Positions 1-7,723 of a DNA stretch of 64,000 nucleotides are shown here, in pieces. Position numbers and translations under genes: made by a program. Position 1 is the stretch's first letter; the number at the start of each line of letters is the position of its first letter. The notes under the pieces are model-generated. The model ran no database searches. It was not told where the DNA came from and saw only the letters and a list, made by a program, of their open reading frames with translations. The DNA lies in contig JACPZP010000019.1 of assembly GCA_016195405.1 (NCBI GenBank), forward strand, positions 30,675 through 94,674, read 5' to 3'. This DNA comes from Planctomycetota bacterium (GTDB lineage: Bacteria > Planctomycetota > Planctomycetia > Gemmatales > Gemmataceae).

Positions 1-387
1 TTCCTGACGTATCCCTTCGGCCGGCTCTTTGTGGCGCTGGGTCACATCGCGCTCATTATGTTGATCTGCAAAAACGCCCGCCTGCCGAGGACCACCGCTG
101 CATTGGCGGCGGTCGGGCGCATGGCGTTCACCAATTACATTTTGGCATCGCTCATCTGCGTGATCCTTTTCGAAGGCTTCGCCTTCGGATTGTTCGGCGC
201 ATTTGAGCGCTATCAACTTTACCTTGTCGTGTTCGGAGTCTGGGCGGTTCAGATCGCCCTCAGCGTGGTGTGGCTGCACTTCTTCCGCTTCGGCCCGCTG
301 GAGTGGGCCTGGCGGGCGCTGACGTACTGGAAGATGCCGCCGATGCTGGTGCGGCGAGGAGAGAACTTGACCCCGGCAAGCGCGTGA
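1..387 (+). CDS. DUF418 family membrane protein, C-terminal part
   Basis: The frame is open from the first base, so the N-terminal part lies outside the window. The visible ~128 residues hold three or four hydrophobic segments and the string GRMAFTNYILASLICVILFE, followed by a Trp/Phe-rich end (FRFGPLEWAWRALTYWKMPP). This is the typical C-terminus of DUF418 proteins (YeiB-like integral membrane proteins, role unknown). The family places this domain after an N-terminal transmembrane acyltransferase-like region, which cannot be seen here. The reading ends in TGA just before a short ORF on the same strand. The family call is good; no function is inferred. Confidence 0.8.
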   Translation, partial: FLTYPFGRLFVALGHIALIMLICKNARLPRTTAALAAVGRMAFTNYILASLICVILFEGFAFGLFGAFERYQLYLVVFGVWAVQIALSVVWLHFFRFGPLEWAWRALTYWKMPPMLVRRGENLTPASA

Positions 388-418
388 TCCACATCAATAG
401 ACTAGAGCCACAGATCCT

Positions 419-568
419 ATGTCAGACGACGTACTCGGCTGGATCGGATTTCTCGCGACAGGGGTCATTTTCTTGCCCCTAGGCTACCTCTTGAAGCGTG
501 CACAGGCAGGGGACCGAAGTTACAGCCCACCCCCGGACGGGGGAGAAGGCGGTGGCGGACCGACTTGA
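419..568 (+). CDS. small single-pass membrane protein (49 aa), hypothetical
   Basis: A 49-residue ORF with an ATG start lies 31 nt after the DUF418 stop. It begins MSDDVLGWIGFLATGVIFLP, giving one hydrophobic segment at about residues 6-25. A Lys/Arg stop-transfer patch (LLKRAQAGDR) and a Pro/Gly-rich tail (SPPPDGGEGGGGPT) follow. The pattern of one helix, basic patch and disordered tail is that of a genuine small membrane protein rather than a random ORF, but no family is recognised. It may be co-transcribed with the upstream membrane gene. Confidence 0.45.
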   Translation: MSDDVLGWIGFLATGVIFLPLGYLLKRAQAGDRSYSPPPDGGEGGGGPT

Positions 569-671
569 GTTTCGCGTTCGCGCGGTATCGCGCGGACGTG
601 AAAACTAGTGGCACATGCAAATCTCCGTTTTCCTTTGAACCCCGACATATTTGGCGGTTACACTGGCACTT

Positions 672-2996
672 ATGCACGCCATTGTAACACTTTGCTGCGC
701 CGCAATCTTCGGCCAAAGCGCCGATGCGGGTGAGGCGTTGTTTGAAGCCAAAATCCGGCCGGTTCTGATCGACGCCTGCTTCAAATGCCACGGCGGTGAA
801 AAGATCAGCAACGGCCTCAAGGTCGATTCGCGCGCGTCTTTGCTCAAGGGCGGCGAGCACGGACCGGCCATCGTTCCTGGTGAGCCGCACAAGAGCTTGC
901 TGCTTCGTGCATTGCGTTACGAACATGACAAGATTCACATGCCGCCGGGCAAGAAACTTCCCGATCATTTGATCGACGATTTCGCCGCCTGGATTCGACA
1001 AGGCGCGCCTTGGCCGGAGAAGCTCGTCCTTTCGGCACAGCCAAACAAGCACTGGGCGTTTCAACCCGTTCGCATGCAGATTCCACCAGTTGATCCGACC
1101 GGCTGGGCGAAGGAGCCGATTGACCGGTTCCTCAGGGCACGCTGGAATGAAAAGGGACTCACGCCGGTTGGAGCAGCCGATCGAGCGACACTCTTGCGGC
1201 GTGCAACTTTCGATTTGATCGGCTTGCCGCCGACACCGGAAGAAACCGCCGCGTTTCTGAAGGATGATTCACCCAACGCGTTCGCCAAGGTCGTGGACCG
1301 CCTACTCGTCTCGCCCCACTACGGCGAACGCTGGGGCCGGCATTGGATGGACGTGGTTCGCTATGCCGACACTGCGGGCGACAACGCCGACTATCCCATT
1401 CCCGAAATTCACCGCTACCGCGACTATATCATCGACGCCTTCAAAGCCGACAAGCCCTTCGATCAATTCGTGCAGGAACAACTCGCAGGCGACATCCGGG
1501 CCAAGGATGGTCCGCCGGAGAAATCCGTCGAGCGCATCGTCGCTACCGGATTTCTCGCCTTGTCGCGCCGCTATGCCACCGCGCCCTACGAATTTTGGCA
1601 CCTGACGCTGGAAGACACGATCGACACCACCGCCGCCGCCTTCCTTGGCCTGACCATGCGCTGCGCCCGCTGCCACGATCACAAGTATGATCCGATCACG
1701 CGTGAGGATTACTACGGCCTTTACGCCATCTTCGCTGCGACCCAGTTTCCGTATGCCGGCTCCGAGGAATTCGCGTCCATGAAGAAGCCGCGCGAGGGTT
1801 TCGTGCCGCTGGTTGCCGACGCGCCGGAACGCATGGCGGCGTACAAGACACGCCTCGGAGATTTGGCGGCCGAGATCAAGGCGTTGGAAAAGGAAGGTTC
1901 GAAGGAGCGGCTGAAGGAGTTGAAGGACGAGGAGAAACTCTGGCATCGCTTCGGCCTGCCTCCCGACGTGCCGGCCGCTTACGCGGTCAGCGACGGACTG
2001 CCCAAAGCGACGCACATTCAGGTCCGCGGCGATCCGGACCGGCCCGGCGCCATCGTACCGCGGCGAATTCCGAAGTTCCTCGATGGTCTGGACCCACCAA
2101 GCTTTCCCGACAAAAGCAGCGGCCGGCTGGAATTGGCTCGTTGGATTACCCGCCCTGACAATCCGCTTACTGCCCGCGTCATCCTCAATCGAATCTGGCA
2201 ATATCATTTTGGCCGTGGCATCGTGCCGACGCCGAACAACTTCGGGCTGCGCGGCGAGCCGCCGACGCATCCGGAATTGCTCGACTATTTGGCCGCGAAA
2301 TTCATCCGCCAGGGTTGGTCCATCAAGAAACTGCACCGCGAGATCATGCTTTCCAAAGCATATCAGCTCGCCTCGACCGGCCATGAAGCGAACGCGGCCC
2401 GCGACCCCGGCAATCTCTCGCTCTGGCACTTCCCACGCCGCCGTCTCGACGCCGAGGCCATCCGCGACTCATTACTGGCTGTCAGCGGCACGCTCGACAC
2501 GCGCCGGCCCGGCCCGCATCCGTTTCCGCAGATCCAGGATTGGAAGTGGACGCAGCACAATCCGTTCAAAGACGTGTACCCGTCGAATCATCGCAGCGTC
2601 TACTTGATGACGCAGCGCATCCAGCGCCACCCGTTTCTCGGCCTCTTCGACGGCCCCGATGCCAACGCCTCCGCCGAGAGACGCACGACTTCCCAAGTGC
2701 CGCTGCAAGCGCTCTATTTCATGAATCATCCGTTTGTGACCGAGAAGGCGGAACAGTTCGCACGGAGAATCATGAAGGAAGCGGCCACGAATTCCCAGCG
2801 AATCGACCGGGCGTTTTTGCTTGCATACGCCCGCCCGGCCAACAAAGTTGAAGTCGAACGCGGCGAGAGTTACTTGCGGGAATACGACAGAGAGTTGCGA
2901 AGAAGCGGCGTCACCACTAGGGCTACAGAAATCGAGGCGTGGATCAGTTACACTAGGGGAGTACTCGCAGCGAACGAATTTGTTTTCGTGGACTGA
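672..2996 (+). CDS. PSCyt1-DUF1549-DUF1553 secreted cytochrome-like protein
   Basis: A 774-aa planctomycete protein with a short signal peptide (residues 1-19). A PSCyt1 c-type haem motif follows at C36-x-x-C39-H40 (CFKCHGG), then DUF1549 (about 130-350, including CARCHDHKYDP) and DUF1553 (about 480-730). These proteins are exported and usually paired with a DUF1501 protein; their biochemical role is unknown, though the haem motif suggests electron transfer. The frame could start upstream at TTG 651, but ATG 672 gives a cleaner signal sequence. The expected DUF1501 partner comes at 4376, after four small genes. The family assignment is secure. Confidence 0.92.
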   Translation: MHAIVTLCCAAIFGQSADAGEALFEAKIRPVLIDACFKCHGGEKISNGLKVDSRASLLKGGEHGPAIVPGEPHKSLLLRALRYEHDKIHMPPGKKLPDHLIDDFAAWIRQGAPWPEKLVLSAQPNKHWAFQPVRMQIPPVDPTGWAKEPIDRFLRARWNEKGLTPVGAADRATLLRRATFDLIGLPPTPEETAAFLKDDSPNAFAKVVDRLLVSPHYGERWGRHWMDVVRYADTAGDNADYPIPEIHRYRDYIIDAFKADKPFDQFVQEQLAGDIRAKDGPPEKSVERIVATGFLALSRRYATAPYEFWHLTLEDTIDTTAAAFLGLTMRCARCHDHKYDPITREDYYGLYAIFAATQFPYAGSEEFASMKKPREGFVPLVADAPERMAAYKTRLGDLAAEIKALEKEGSKERLKELKDEEKLWHRFGLPPDVPAAYAVSDGLPKATHIQVRGDPDRPGAIVPRRIPKFLDGLDPPSFPDKSSGRLELARWITRPDNPLTARVILNRIWQYHFGRGIVPTPNNFGLRGEPPTHPELLDYLAAKFIRQGWSIKKLHREIMLSKAYQLASTGHEANAARDPGNLSLWHFPRRRLDAEAIRDSLLAVSGTLDTRRPGPHPFPQIQDWKWTQHNPFKDVYPSNHRSVYLMTQRIQRHPFLGLFDGPDANASAERRTTSQVPLQALYFMNHPFVTEKAEQFARRIMKEAATNSQRIDRAFLLAYARPANKVEVERGESYLREYDRELRRSGVTTRATEIEAWISYTRGVLAANEFVFVD

Positions 2997-3016
2997 AACC
3001 CGGAAGAGCGACGTGT

Positions 3017-3022
3017 GAGGAG
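3017..3022 (+). promoter_or_regulatory. Shine-Dalgarno GAGGAG selecting a TTG start
   Basis: GAGGAG lies 6 nt before TTG at 3029. There is no in-frame ATG nearby, so this site supports a TTG start for the zinc-ribbon protein. Confidence 0.6.
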
Positions 3023-3028
3023 CAAGCG

Positions 3029-3352
3029 TTGCATTGCCCTGCCTGTAACAATCGTGCAGTGGACTTTGCCGTATGGGCGAAGGGTGTAAACGCGTTTCGC
3101 AAGATCGTATGCCCGCACTGTGGGACATCCTTGCGAACAAGCAAACGCAGTCGTACGTACTTTGCGGCGAGCTTGATCCTTGTCAGCACGTTTGCGCTTG
3201 GCGTTGAAGCCGCGCTCACTGCGCTTGGCGTTGTTGAACCAACCAAAAGGCTAATTCTCATTTGCCTGGTGATTCCTTTAGCGGTTGGCTGTGCACACTG
3301 GCACTGGAAAACGGGATATTACGCGGCTGCGAAATCCGACGAGGGAGTGTAG
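3029..3352 (+). CDS. small zinc-ribbon protein with two membrane segments
   Basis: A 107-aa protein with an N-terminal zinc ribbon: CPAC at residues 3-6 and CPHC about 22 residues later. Two hydrophobic helices follow, at about 46-66 and 74-92. Zinc-ribbon plus transmembrane proteins of this size are common in planctomycetes and have no assigned function. The start is TTG, chosen because a good Shine-Dalgarno precedes it. The gene begins 33 nt after the PSCyt1/DUF1553 gene and may be co-transcribed. A role as a metal-binding membrane adaptor is inference. Confidence 0.65.
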   Translation: MHCPACNNRAVDFAVWAKGVNAFRKIVCPHCGTSLRTSKRSRTYFAASLILVSTFALGVEAALTALGVVEPTKRLILICLVIPLAVGCAHWHWKTGYYAAAKSDEGV

Positions 3353-3397
3353 CGACTTGCGTTAGATTGAATACGAGGGAAGCGAGGGTCAGTACTA

Positions 3398-3634
3398 ATG
3401 ACTGCTGAACAACTTCGAGCGATGCGCGAAGCAAATCCGTTTCTGCCGTTCACGATCCATTTGGCGGACGGCCGTAGTCTCACGGTGCCGCACCGGGATT
3501 TTCTGTCGCAATCTCCAGGTGGGCGGACGATTATCGTCTATCGCTCGGACGAATCCTTCAGCATAGTAGACCTGTATCTGGTCACGGAACTTGAAGTGCA
3601 GAAATCTGCGGAGTCGGGTACGAGCCCGAATTAA
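3398..3634 (+). CDS. small conserved Gemmata-type hypothetical protein (78 aa)
   Basis: A 78-aa protein with the pattern PFLPFTIHLADGR, VPHRDFLSQSPGGRTI and IVDLYLVTELEV. I recall this as a recurring small protein in Gemmataceae genomes, often found near toxin-antitoxin genes. It is predicted as a compact mostly beta fold with no signal peptide or membrane segment. Function is unknown. ATG start; GAGGG lies about 11 nt upstream. It precedes a VapB/PIN-like pair, so a link with mobile toxin modules is possible but unproven. Confidence 0.7.
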   Translation: MTAEQLRAMREANPFLPFTIHLADGRSLTVPHRDFLSQSPGGRTIIVYRSDESFSIVDLYLVTELEVQKSAESGTSPN

Positions 3635-3672
3635 TTGGGAAGCACCAAGAAATTGTGCATACGGGGTCACAC

Positions 3673-3933
3673 GTGACACACAAACTCATCCTTGACGTGC
3701 CCGATGAGGTGTTTCAACCTCTTGCAACCAGAGCGAAGCGGACGGGAAATACGCCGGAACAAACGGCGATCGAATGGCTATTGGCATTCGGCATGCTCGC
3801 GGCTCAAGACCCCCTCGAGGACTTGATCGGCAGCCTGCGTGGCGGAACGGCCGACTGGGCGGATCAGCACGATAAGTATCTCGGCCAGTCACAGTTGGAC
3901 CCGAACGGCGCCAATCCGAACGTAGGAAATTGA
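3673..3933 (+). CDS. VapB-like antitoxin
   Basis: An ~86-aa protein beginning (V/M)THKLILDVPDEVF, with a mid-region EQTAIEWLLAFGM and an Asp/Pro-rich C-terminus. The start resembles a short DNA-binding antitoxin domain followed by a toxin-neutralising tail. Its stop is 1 nt before the ATG of a PIN-domain gene, the usual VapBC arrangement. GTG 3673 is preferred; GTG 3655 would add six residues. Such antitoxins bind the PIN toxin and repress their own promoter. The assignment rests mainly on gene order. Confidence 0.6.
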   Translation: MTHKLILDVPDEVFQPLATRAKRTGNTPEQTAIEWLLAFGMLAAQDPLEDLIGSLRGGTADWADQHDKYLGQSQLDPNGANPNVGN

Positions 3934-3934
3934 G

Positions 3935-4350
3935 ATGCCCGGTCTTTTTATTGATACTTCCGGATGGGGACATCTTTTCGACAAGAAGCAAGCGTTCCAC
4001 GCTCAGGCAAGCGGCATCTACCGTCTTGTGCGAACTAGACGGCAGAAGATTCTCACAACCAATTATGTCTTGGTGGAGCTGGCGGCATTGCTTACAAGCC
4101 CGCTCCAGATTCCACGGAGAAAAATAGTCGCGATCATCGAAAAAGTGAATCCTCGCCATTTGTTGACCTGGTACATGTTGATGTGAATTTGGATACCGAC
4201 GCCTGGCAGCTTTTTCGGACTAGGCTCGACAAGGAATGGAGTCTCGTCGATTGCGCGAGTTTCGTCGTGATGAAAGCACATAGCGCGACGGAGGCTTTGA
4301 CAACAGATCATCATTTTGAACAAGCCGGTTTCATTCGGCTCCTAAAATGA
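3935..4350 (+). pseudogene. VapC-like PIN-domain toxin, frameshifted
   Basis: The N-terminal half reads MPGLFIDTSGWGHLF (first PIN Asp at residue 7) and NYVLVELAALL (conserved Glu), then stops at 4186. From about 4150 a second frame carries the rest of a PIN domain: VHVDVNLDTDAW, EWSLVDCASFVVM (third acid), TTDHHFEQAGFIRLLK and TGA at 4350. Adding one base in the run of five A at 4140-4144 joins the halves with every catalytic acid present. The gene therefore appears to be inactivated by a 1-nt deletion, unless it is a base-calling error or uses -1 slippage. PIN toxins are RNases. Confidence 0.8.
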
Positions 4351-4375
4351 GCGTTTGGAGTGTGGAGCCTGCAAC

Positions 4376-5752
4376 ATGAATCGCCGCCGCTTCCTCAAAA
4401 ACGCCGCCTGTTGCCTCGCTGGCTCTTCGGGCATGTATCGCGCCCTTGCGCACGCCGCCGCGGCCAACGCTGGGACCGTCCTGCGCCCCGAGCGTGCGCA
4501 TCATCCCGCCCGCGCAAAGCACCTGATCTTCGTCTTCCTCACCGGCGGCATGTCGCATGTCGACACTTTCGACCCGAAACCGGCGCTGTCTCGCGACCAC
4601 GGTCGCACCGTGACCGCCGTGCATCTTCGCGCCACGGAGCCCCTGCCCCTCCTGCGTTCGCCGTTTCGCTTTATTCGACATGGGCAATCGGGCCTCGAAT
4701 TCAGCGAGCTCTTCCCGCACCTGGGCAGCGTGGCCGACGACTTGTGCGTCATCCGCACGCTGCACACCGACATCATCGAGCACTTTCAGGCGGTGCTGGC
4801 GATGCACACCGGCTCGTCCACCGTGCCCATGCCCAGCATCGGCGCCTGGCTGAGCTACGGACTAGGCACGCGGAATCCCAACCTGCCGGCCTACCTTGTC
4901 TTTGCCGAGCATCTGCCTTACGCCGGCTCGCAGGTCTGGGACAGCAATTTCCTGCCCCCCTTGCACCAGGGCGTTCGCCTCCAGCCTGGCCCCGAACCGA
5001 TTCCGAACTTGCGCAGCCCCGCCCGAACCGCGACTTTGCAGGATCTCGAACAGCGGATGCTGGCCGACGCCAACGAGATGCACGCCCGCAGCCGGCCAGG
5101 AGATTTGAACCTGCGGGCCCGCATGCACACCTTCGAAGTCGCTCGCGGCATGATGCGCGAGGCGCCCGAAGTCTTCGACCTGGCGCAGGAATCCGAAGCC
5201 ACCCACCGTCTTTACGGCTTAAGTTCTGGGGATCGCCGCTCCTTCGCTTACCAATGCCTGATGGCGAGACGGTTGGTCGAGCGCGGCGTCCGCGTCGTCG
5301 AGCTGATCGACACCGGCGCCAGCGATAACTGGGACGCTCACGGCGATATGCAGAACCATCGCGGCAAAGCGGCTCGAGTCGACCATGCGCTCGCCGGCCT
5401 CATCTACGACCTCAAGCAGCGCGGCCTATTGAACGAAACGCTCGTCGCGGTTTGCACGGAGTTCGGCCGCACTCCCTGGACCGACAACGCCGCCTCACTC
5501 GGCCGCAACCACTTTGTGCGCGCATTCTCGTGCCTGTTGGCCGGCGGCGGCGTCAAGGGCGGCATGGCATTTGGCCAAACCGACGAGTACGGCGCCAACA
5601 TCGTCGAGAATCCTTGCCACGTCCACGATTACCACGCCACCATTCTGCACCTCATGGGCATCGACCATACGCGCCTGACCTACCGCTACGCTGGCCGCGA
5701 TTTCCGGCTGACCGACGTGCACGGGCGCGTGGTCGAAAATGTGATCATGTAG
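4376..5752 (+). CDS. DUF1501 protein (Tat-exported, sulfatase-like fold)
   Basis: A 458-aa protein with the twin-arginine leader NRRRFLKNAACCLAGSSG. It carries the DUF1501 signature GGMSHVDTFDPKPALSRDHG and the closing motif AGRDFRLTDVHGRVV. DUF1501 belongs to the alkaline phosphatase/sulfatase-like superfamily and is nearly always encoded beside a DUF1549/DUF1553 protein; here the partner is at 672-2996. The catalytic role is unknown. ATG 4376 is chosen because it opens the twin-Arg leader; an in-frame upstream start at 4355 would add seven unlikely residues. The gene starts 26 nt after the broken toxin gene. Confidence 0.92.
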   Translation: MNRRRFLKNAACCLAGSSGMYRALAHAAAANAGTVLRPERAHHPARAKHLIFVFLTGGMSHVDTFDPKPALSRDHGRTVTAVHLRATEPLPLLRSPFRFIRHGQSGLEFSELFPHLGSVADDLCVIRTLHTDIIEHFQAVLAMHTGSSTVPMPSIGAWLSYGLGTRNPNLPAYLVFAEHLPYAGSQVWDSNFLPPLHQGVRLQPGPEPIPNLRSPARTATLQDLEQRMLADANEMHARSRPGDLNLRARMHTFEVARGMMREAPEVFDLAQESEATHRLYGLSSGDRRSFAYQCLMARRLVERGVRVVELIDTGASDNWDAHGDMQNHRGKAARVDHALAGLIYDLKQRGLLNETLVAVCTEFGRTPWTDNAASLGRNHFVRAFSCLLAGGGVKGGMAFGQTDEYGANIVENPCHVHDYHATILHLMGIDHTRLTYRYAGRDFRLTDVHGRVVENVIM

Positions 5753-5760
5753 AATCACCT

Positions 5761-5826
5761 TCGTAGCGGAATTCGCAAGAATTCCGACTCTCTGTCGCCT
5801 CGGAATTCTTGCGAATTCCGTTACGA
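5761..5826. repeat. 27-bp inverted repeat (GAATTC hairpin)
   Basis: Arms 5761-5787 and 5800-5826 are complementary except for one pair and enclose a 12-nt loop. Each arm is also a quasi-palindrome (GGAATTCGCAAGAATTCC). It begins 8 nt after the DUF1501 stop and ends 10 nt before the next ATG. It could act as a transcription barrier, but it has no T-tract. I recall similar hairpins from other planctomycetes. Confidence 0.75.
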
Positions 5827-5836
5827 GAGGAATCCT

Positions 5837-6427
5837 ATGAGCAAGGGCCGGCTCGAAGCGTTCAGCGACGGCGTCATCGCCATCATCATCACGATCATGG
5901 TCCTTGAGCTGAAAGCGCCGCATGGGGCGGACGTTGACGCACTCCTGCCGCTAATTCCTGCACTTTTAAGCTATGTGCTCAGCTTCATTTTCGTGGGAAT
6001 TTACTGGAATAATCACCACCACTTGCTGCAGGCCGCCCAGAAGGTCAACGGCCGCGTCCTCTGGGCGAATTTGCACCTCTTGTTCTGGCTTTCGCTGATC
6101 CCCTTCGTCACCAACTGGCTCGGCGAAAGCCAGTTCAGTTCTTGGCCGGTCGCGGCCTATGGCGTGGTGCTGCTGCTTGCCGGCTGTGCCTATTTGATCC
6201 TCAGTCGGACGCTGATCGGGCTTCATGGACAAGAATCACCGCTCGCCATCGCGGTTGGCCGTGATTTCAAGGGACTCCTCTCCGTGGCAATTTACGCGGT
6301 GGCGATTCCGCTTGCCTTCGCGACGCCAAGAGTCGCATGCGGACTGTACGCTCTCGTCGCGGTTTTGTGGCTGATTCCCGACCGGCGGATCGAGCGGACA
6401 TTGTCGTCTAATTCACGCTCGGAGTGA
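5837..6427 (+). CDS. TMEM175-like (DUF1211) potassium channel
   Basis: A 196-aa polytopic protein opening MSKGRLEAFSDGVIAIIITI. The FSDGV(I/F)AI motif in the first helix is the hallmark of DUF1211/TMEM175 channels, where the conserved helix-1 residues line the pore. About six hydrophobic segments fit the single-repeat bacterial form (around 200 aa), which assembles as a tetramer. The second helix carries YWNNHHHLL, also typical. AGAGGAA lies just before the ATG. The encoding unit is probably monocistronic, because a long hairpin precedes it and about 300 nt without genes follow. K+ leak conductance is inferred from the family. Confidence 0.85.
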   Translation: MSKGRLEAFSDGVIAIIITIMVLELKAPHGADVDALLPLIPALLSYVLSFIFVGIYWNNHHHLLQAAQKVNGRVLWANLHLLFWLSLIPFVTNWLGESQFSSWPVAAYGVVLLLAGCAYLILSRTLIGLHGQESPLAIAVGRDFKGLLSVAIYAVAIPLAFATPRVACGLYALVAVLWLIPDRRIERTLSSNSRSE

Positions 6428-6731
6428 TTTGCGTTTCATGGTATCAGATAATGACTTACGTCAATTTGACTAGCGACAATGCGAAATCAATCTTTGCTGA
6501 TGCTAAGAACGAGGCATCTGATGCCAACTCATGTGGCCGTCGATGAGACTTCGAGGCCAAGATATCACGCCAATGAGGGCACCATTGGTTCAAGGGTGGG
6601 TATGTGCGTGTGGTACTGTGGCGGTGAGCTCAAAAACTTGCCATAATGACTTAATGCTAAATAACTTACATCGGCGAGCTCACCGCCAAAGTGCTTGGCG
6701 GTGATGGCGGGCAGATGGCGCCGTCACAAGC
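6428..6731. other. intergenic region with nested inverted repeats
   Basis: About 300 nt between convergent genes, with no convincing ORF. The distal part holds three related GGCGGTG/CACCGCC blocks (see the separate repeat). The first ~190 nt are less GC-rich than the surroundings and show no recognisable element. Confidence 0.6.
6620..6703. repeat. overlapping inverted repeats, possible terminator of the hydrolase gene
   Basis: The block at 6620-6631 (GGCGGTGAGCTC) is complementary to 6676-6687. The latter overlaps 6681-6689 (CACCGCCAA), which forms a 9-bp hairpin with 6695-6703 around a 5-nt loop. The two structures are mutually exclusive. On the minus strand they lie directly downstream of the hydrolase-fold gene, where a terminator is expected, though no clear T-tract follows. 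Confidence 0.55.
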
Positions 6732-7445
6732 CTATTCCTCGCTGCAACGCTGGATGACCCAGCGGTTGACGTCGCGGAGCATGTAAGGATGGAGTTTGTG
6801 CGTGGTGGGATAGGTATGCATTTCGACCTGAACGCCGGCGGTGTAAAGGAGGCGGTGGTCCTCCTTGGCCAACGACAAGGGCACAACCGGATCGGCGATG
6901 CCATGAGCGATGAAGACGCGAAGGGTGCGGAGGGCGGGGTAACGGAACAGCGGACGGTCGTGGCGCGGCATGGCGCCGGAGAAAGAGATAATGCCGCCAA
7001 GCTTCTCGGGAAAAGTCAGTGCTAGGCGATAGGCGAGGGTCGCCCCTTCCGCGAAGCCGGCCAGGTAAATTCGCTCGCTATGAATGTGATAGTTGAGTCG
7101 GGTTTGTTCGATTGCCCGCAGAAGGTATTCCTCGATCAAGCTCGTCGAAGCGCCGTCGCCCCAGGAATATCCGAACTCTCCCCCTTTGCGCCTGCCGAGC
7201 GCCAAGGGGCCGCGCAAACCAATCGAGATGTAGTTGCGCCGGCTTAGCCGCGGGGCCAGATTGAGGATCTGCTCTTCATTGCCGCCGTGGCCGTGTAGGA
7301 AGATCAAGAGCGGATACGGGTAACGCGGCTCGTAACCGACGGGCAGAAAAGTTCGAACGGGCAAGGGTCGCGGCGAACGGACCTCCGAGGTGTAATAGCC
7401 TTCGGCGGGCCGAAATGTTCGCCAAGTGAGATCGACGAATGCCAT
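6732..7445 (-). CDS. alpha/beta-hydrolase-fold protein lacking the nucleophile Ser
   Basis: A 237-aa protein of the phospholipase/carboxylesterase-like group. It has the oxyanion-loop region LLIFLHGHGGNEEQ, the nucleophile-elbow region YLAGFAEGATLAYRLAL, the acid loop HGIADPVVP (D185) and a His loop TTHKLHP (H216). The elbow should be G-x-S-x-G but reads G-F-A-E-G, with Ala at 132, so a normal serine-esterase mechanism is not possible. There is no signal peptide, so it is cytoplasmic. It could be a binding protein or pseudoenzyme; I recall Gemmataceae relatives with a similar change. ATG start; neighbouring genes give no functional hint. Confidence 0.8.
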   Translation of the reverse strand: MAFVDLTWRTFRPAEGYYTSEVRSPRPLPVRTFLPVGYEPRYPYPLLIFLHGHGGNEEQILNLAPRLSRRNYISIGLRGPLALGRRKGGEFGYSWGDGASTSLIEEYLLRAIEQTRLNYHIHSERIYLAGFAEGATLAYRLALTFPEKLGGIISFSGAMPRHDRPLFRYPALRTLRVFIAHGIADPVVPLSLAKEDHRLLYTAGVQVEMHTYPTTHKLHPYMLRDVNRWVIQRCSEE

Positions 7446-7723
7446 TGGGAACCTGTGGTGCCGGGGTTAACGGTTGTGGCGACGGTAACCTTTGTTGCGG
7501 CTATGGTTTGCGTGGCGGGCGGCCGCTCCTGCGCCCAATGGAAGTCTGGGCAAGTCTACTTTTGTGCGCGCACAGTGTCAACGCGGCTCACCCCCAACTT
7601 GAGCAAAATTGATGCTTTTTCGCTGATTTCCAGCCGCTTACAACGGTTAGGGGAGGTATCGGCATAGGCGCGGACTGGGGGGTTTTGCTAAGCCTTCGCG
7701 GTTGCGATGAAGTCGTGGGATAG

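Noticed and set aside
465..1064. 199-aa minus-strand ORF opposite the PSCyt1 gene
   Set aside because: It is a shadow of the strong DUF1549/DUF1553 frame, with no family pattern.
7455..7667. 70-aa ORF upstream of the hydrolase-fold gene
   Set aside because: No RBS, no recognisable pattern, and it overlaps the likely promoter region; treated as chance.
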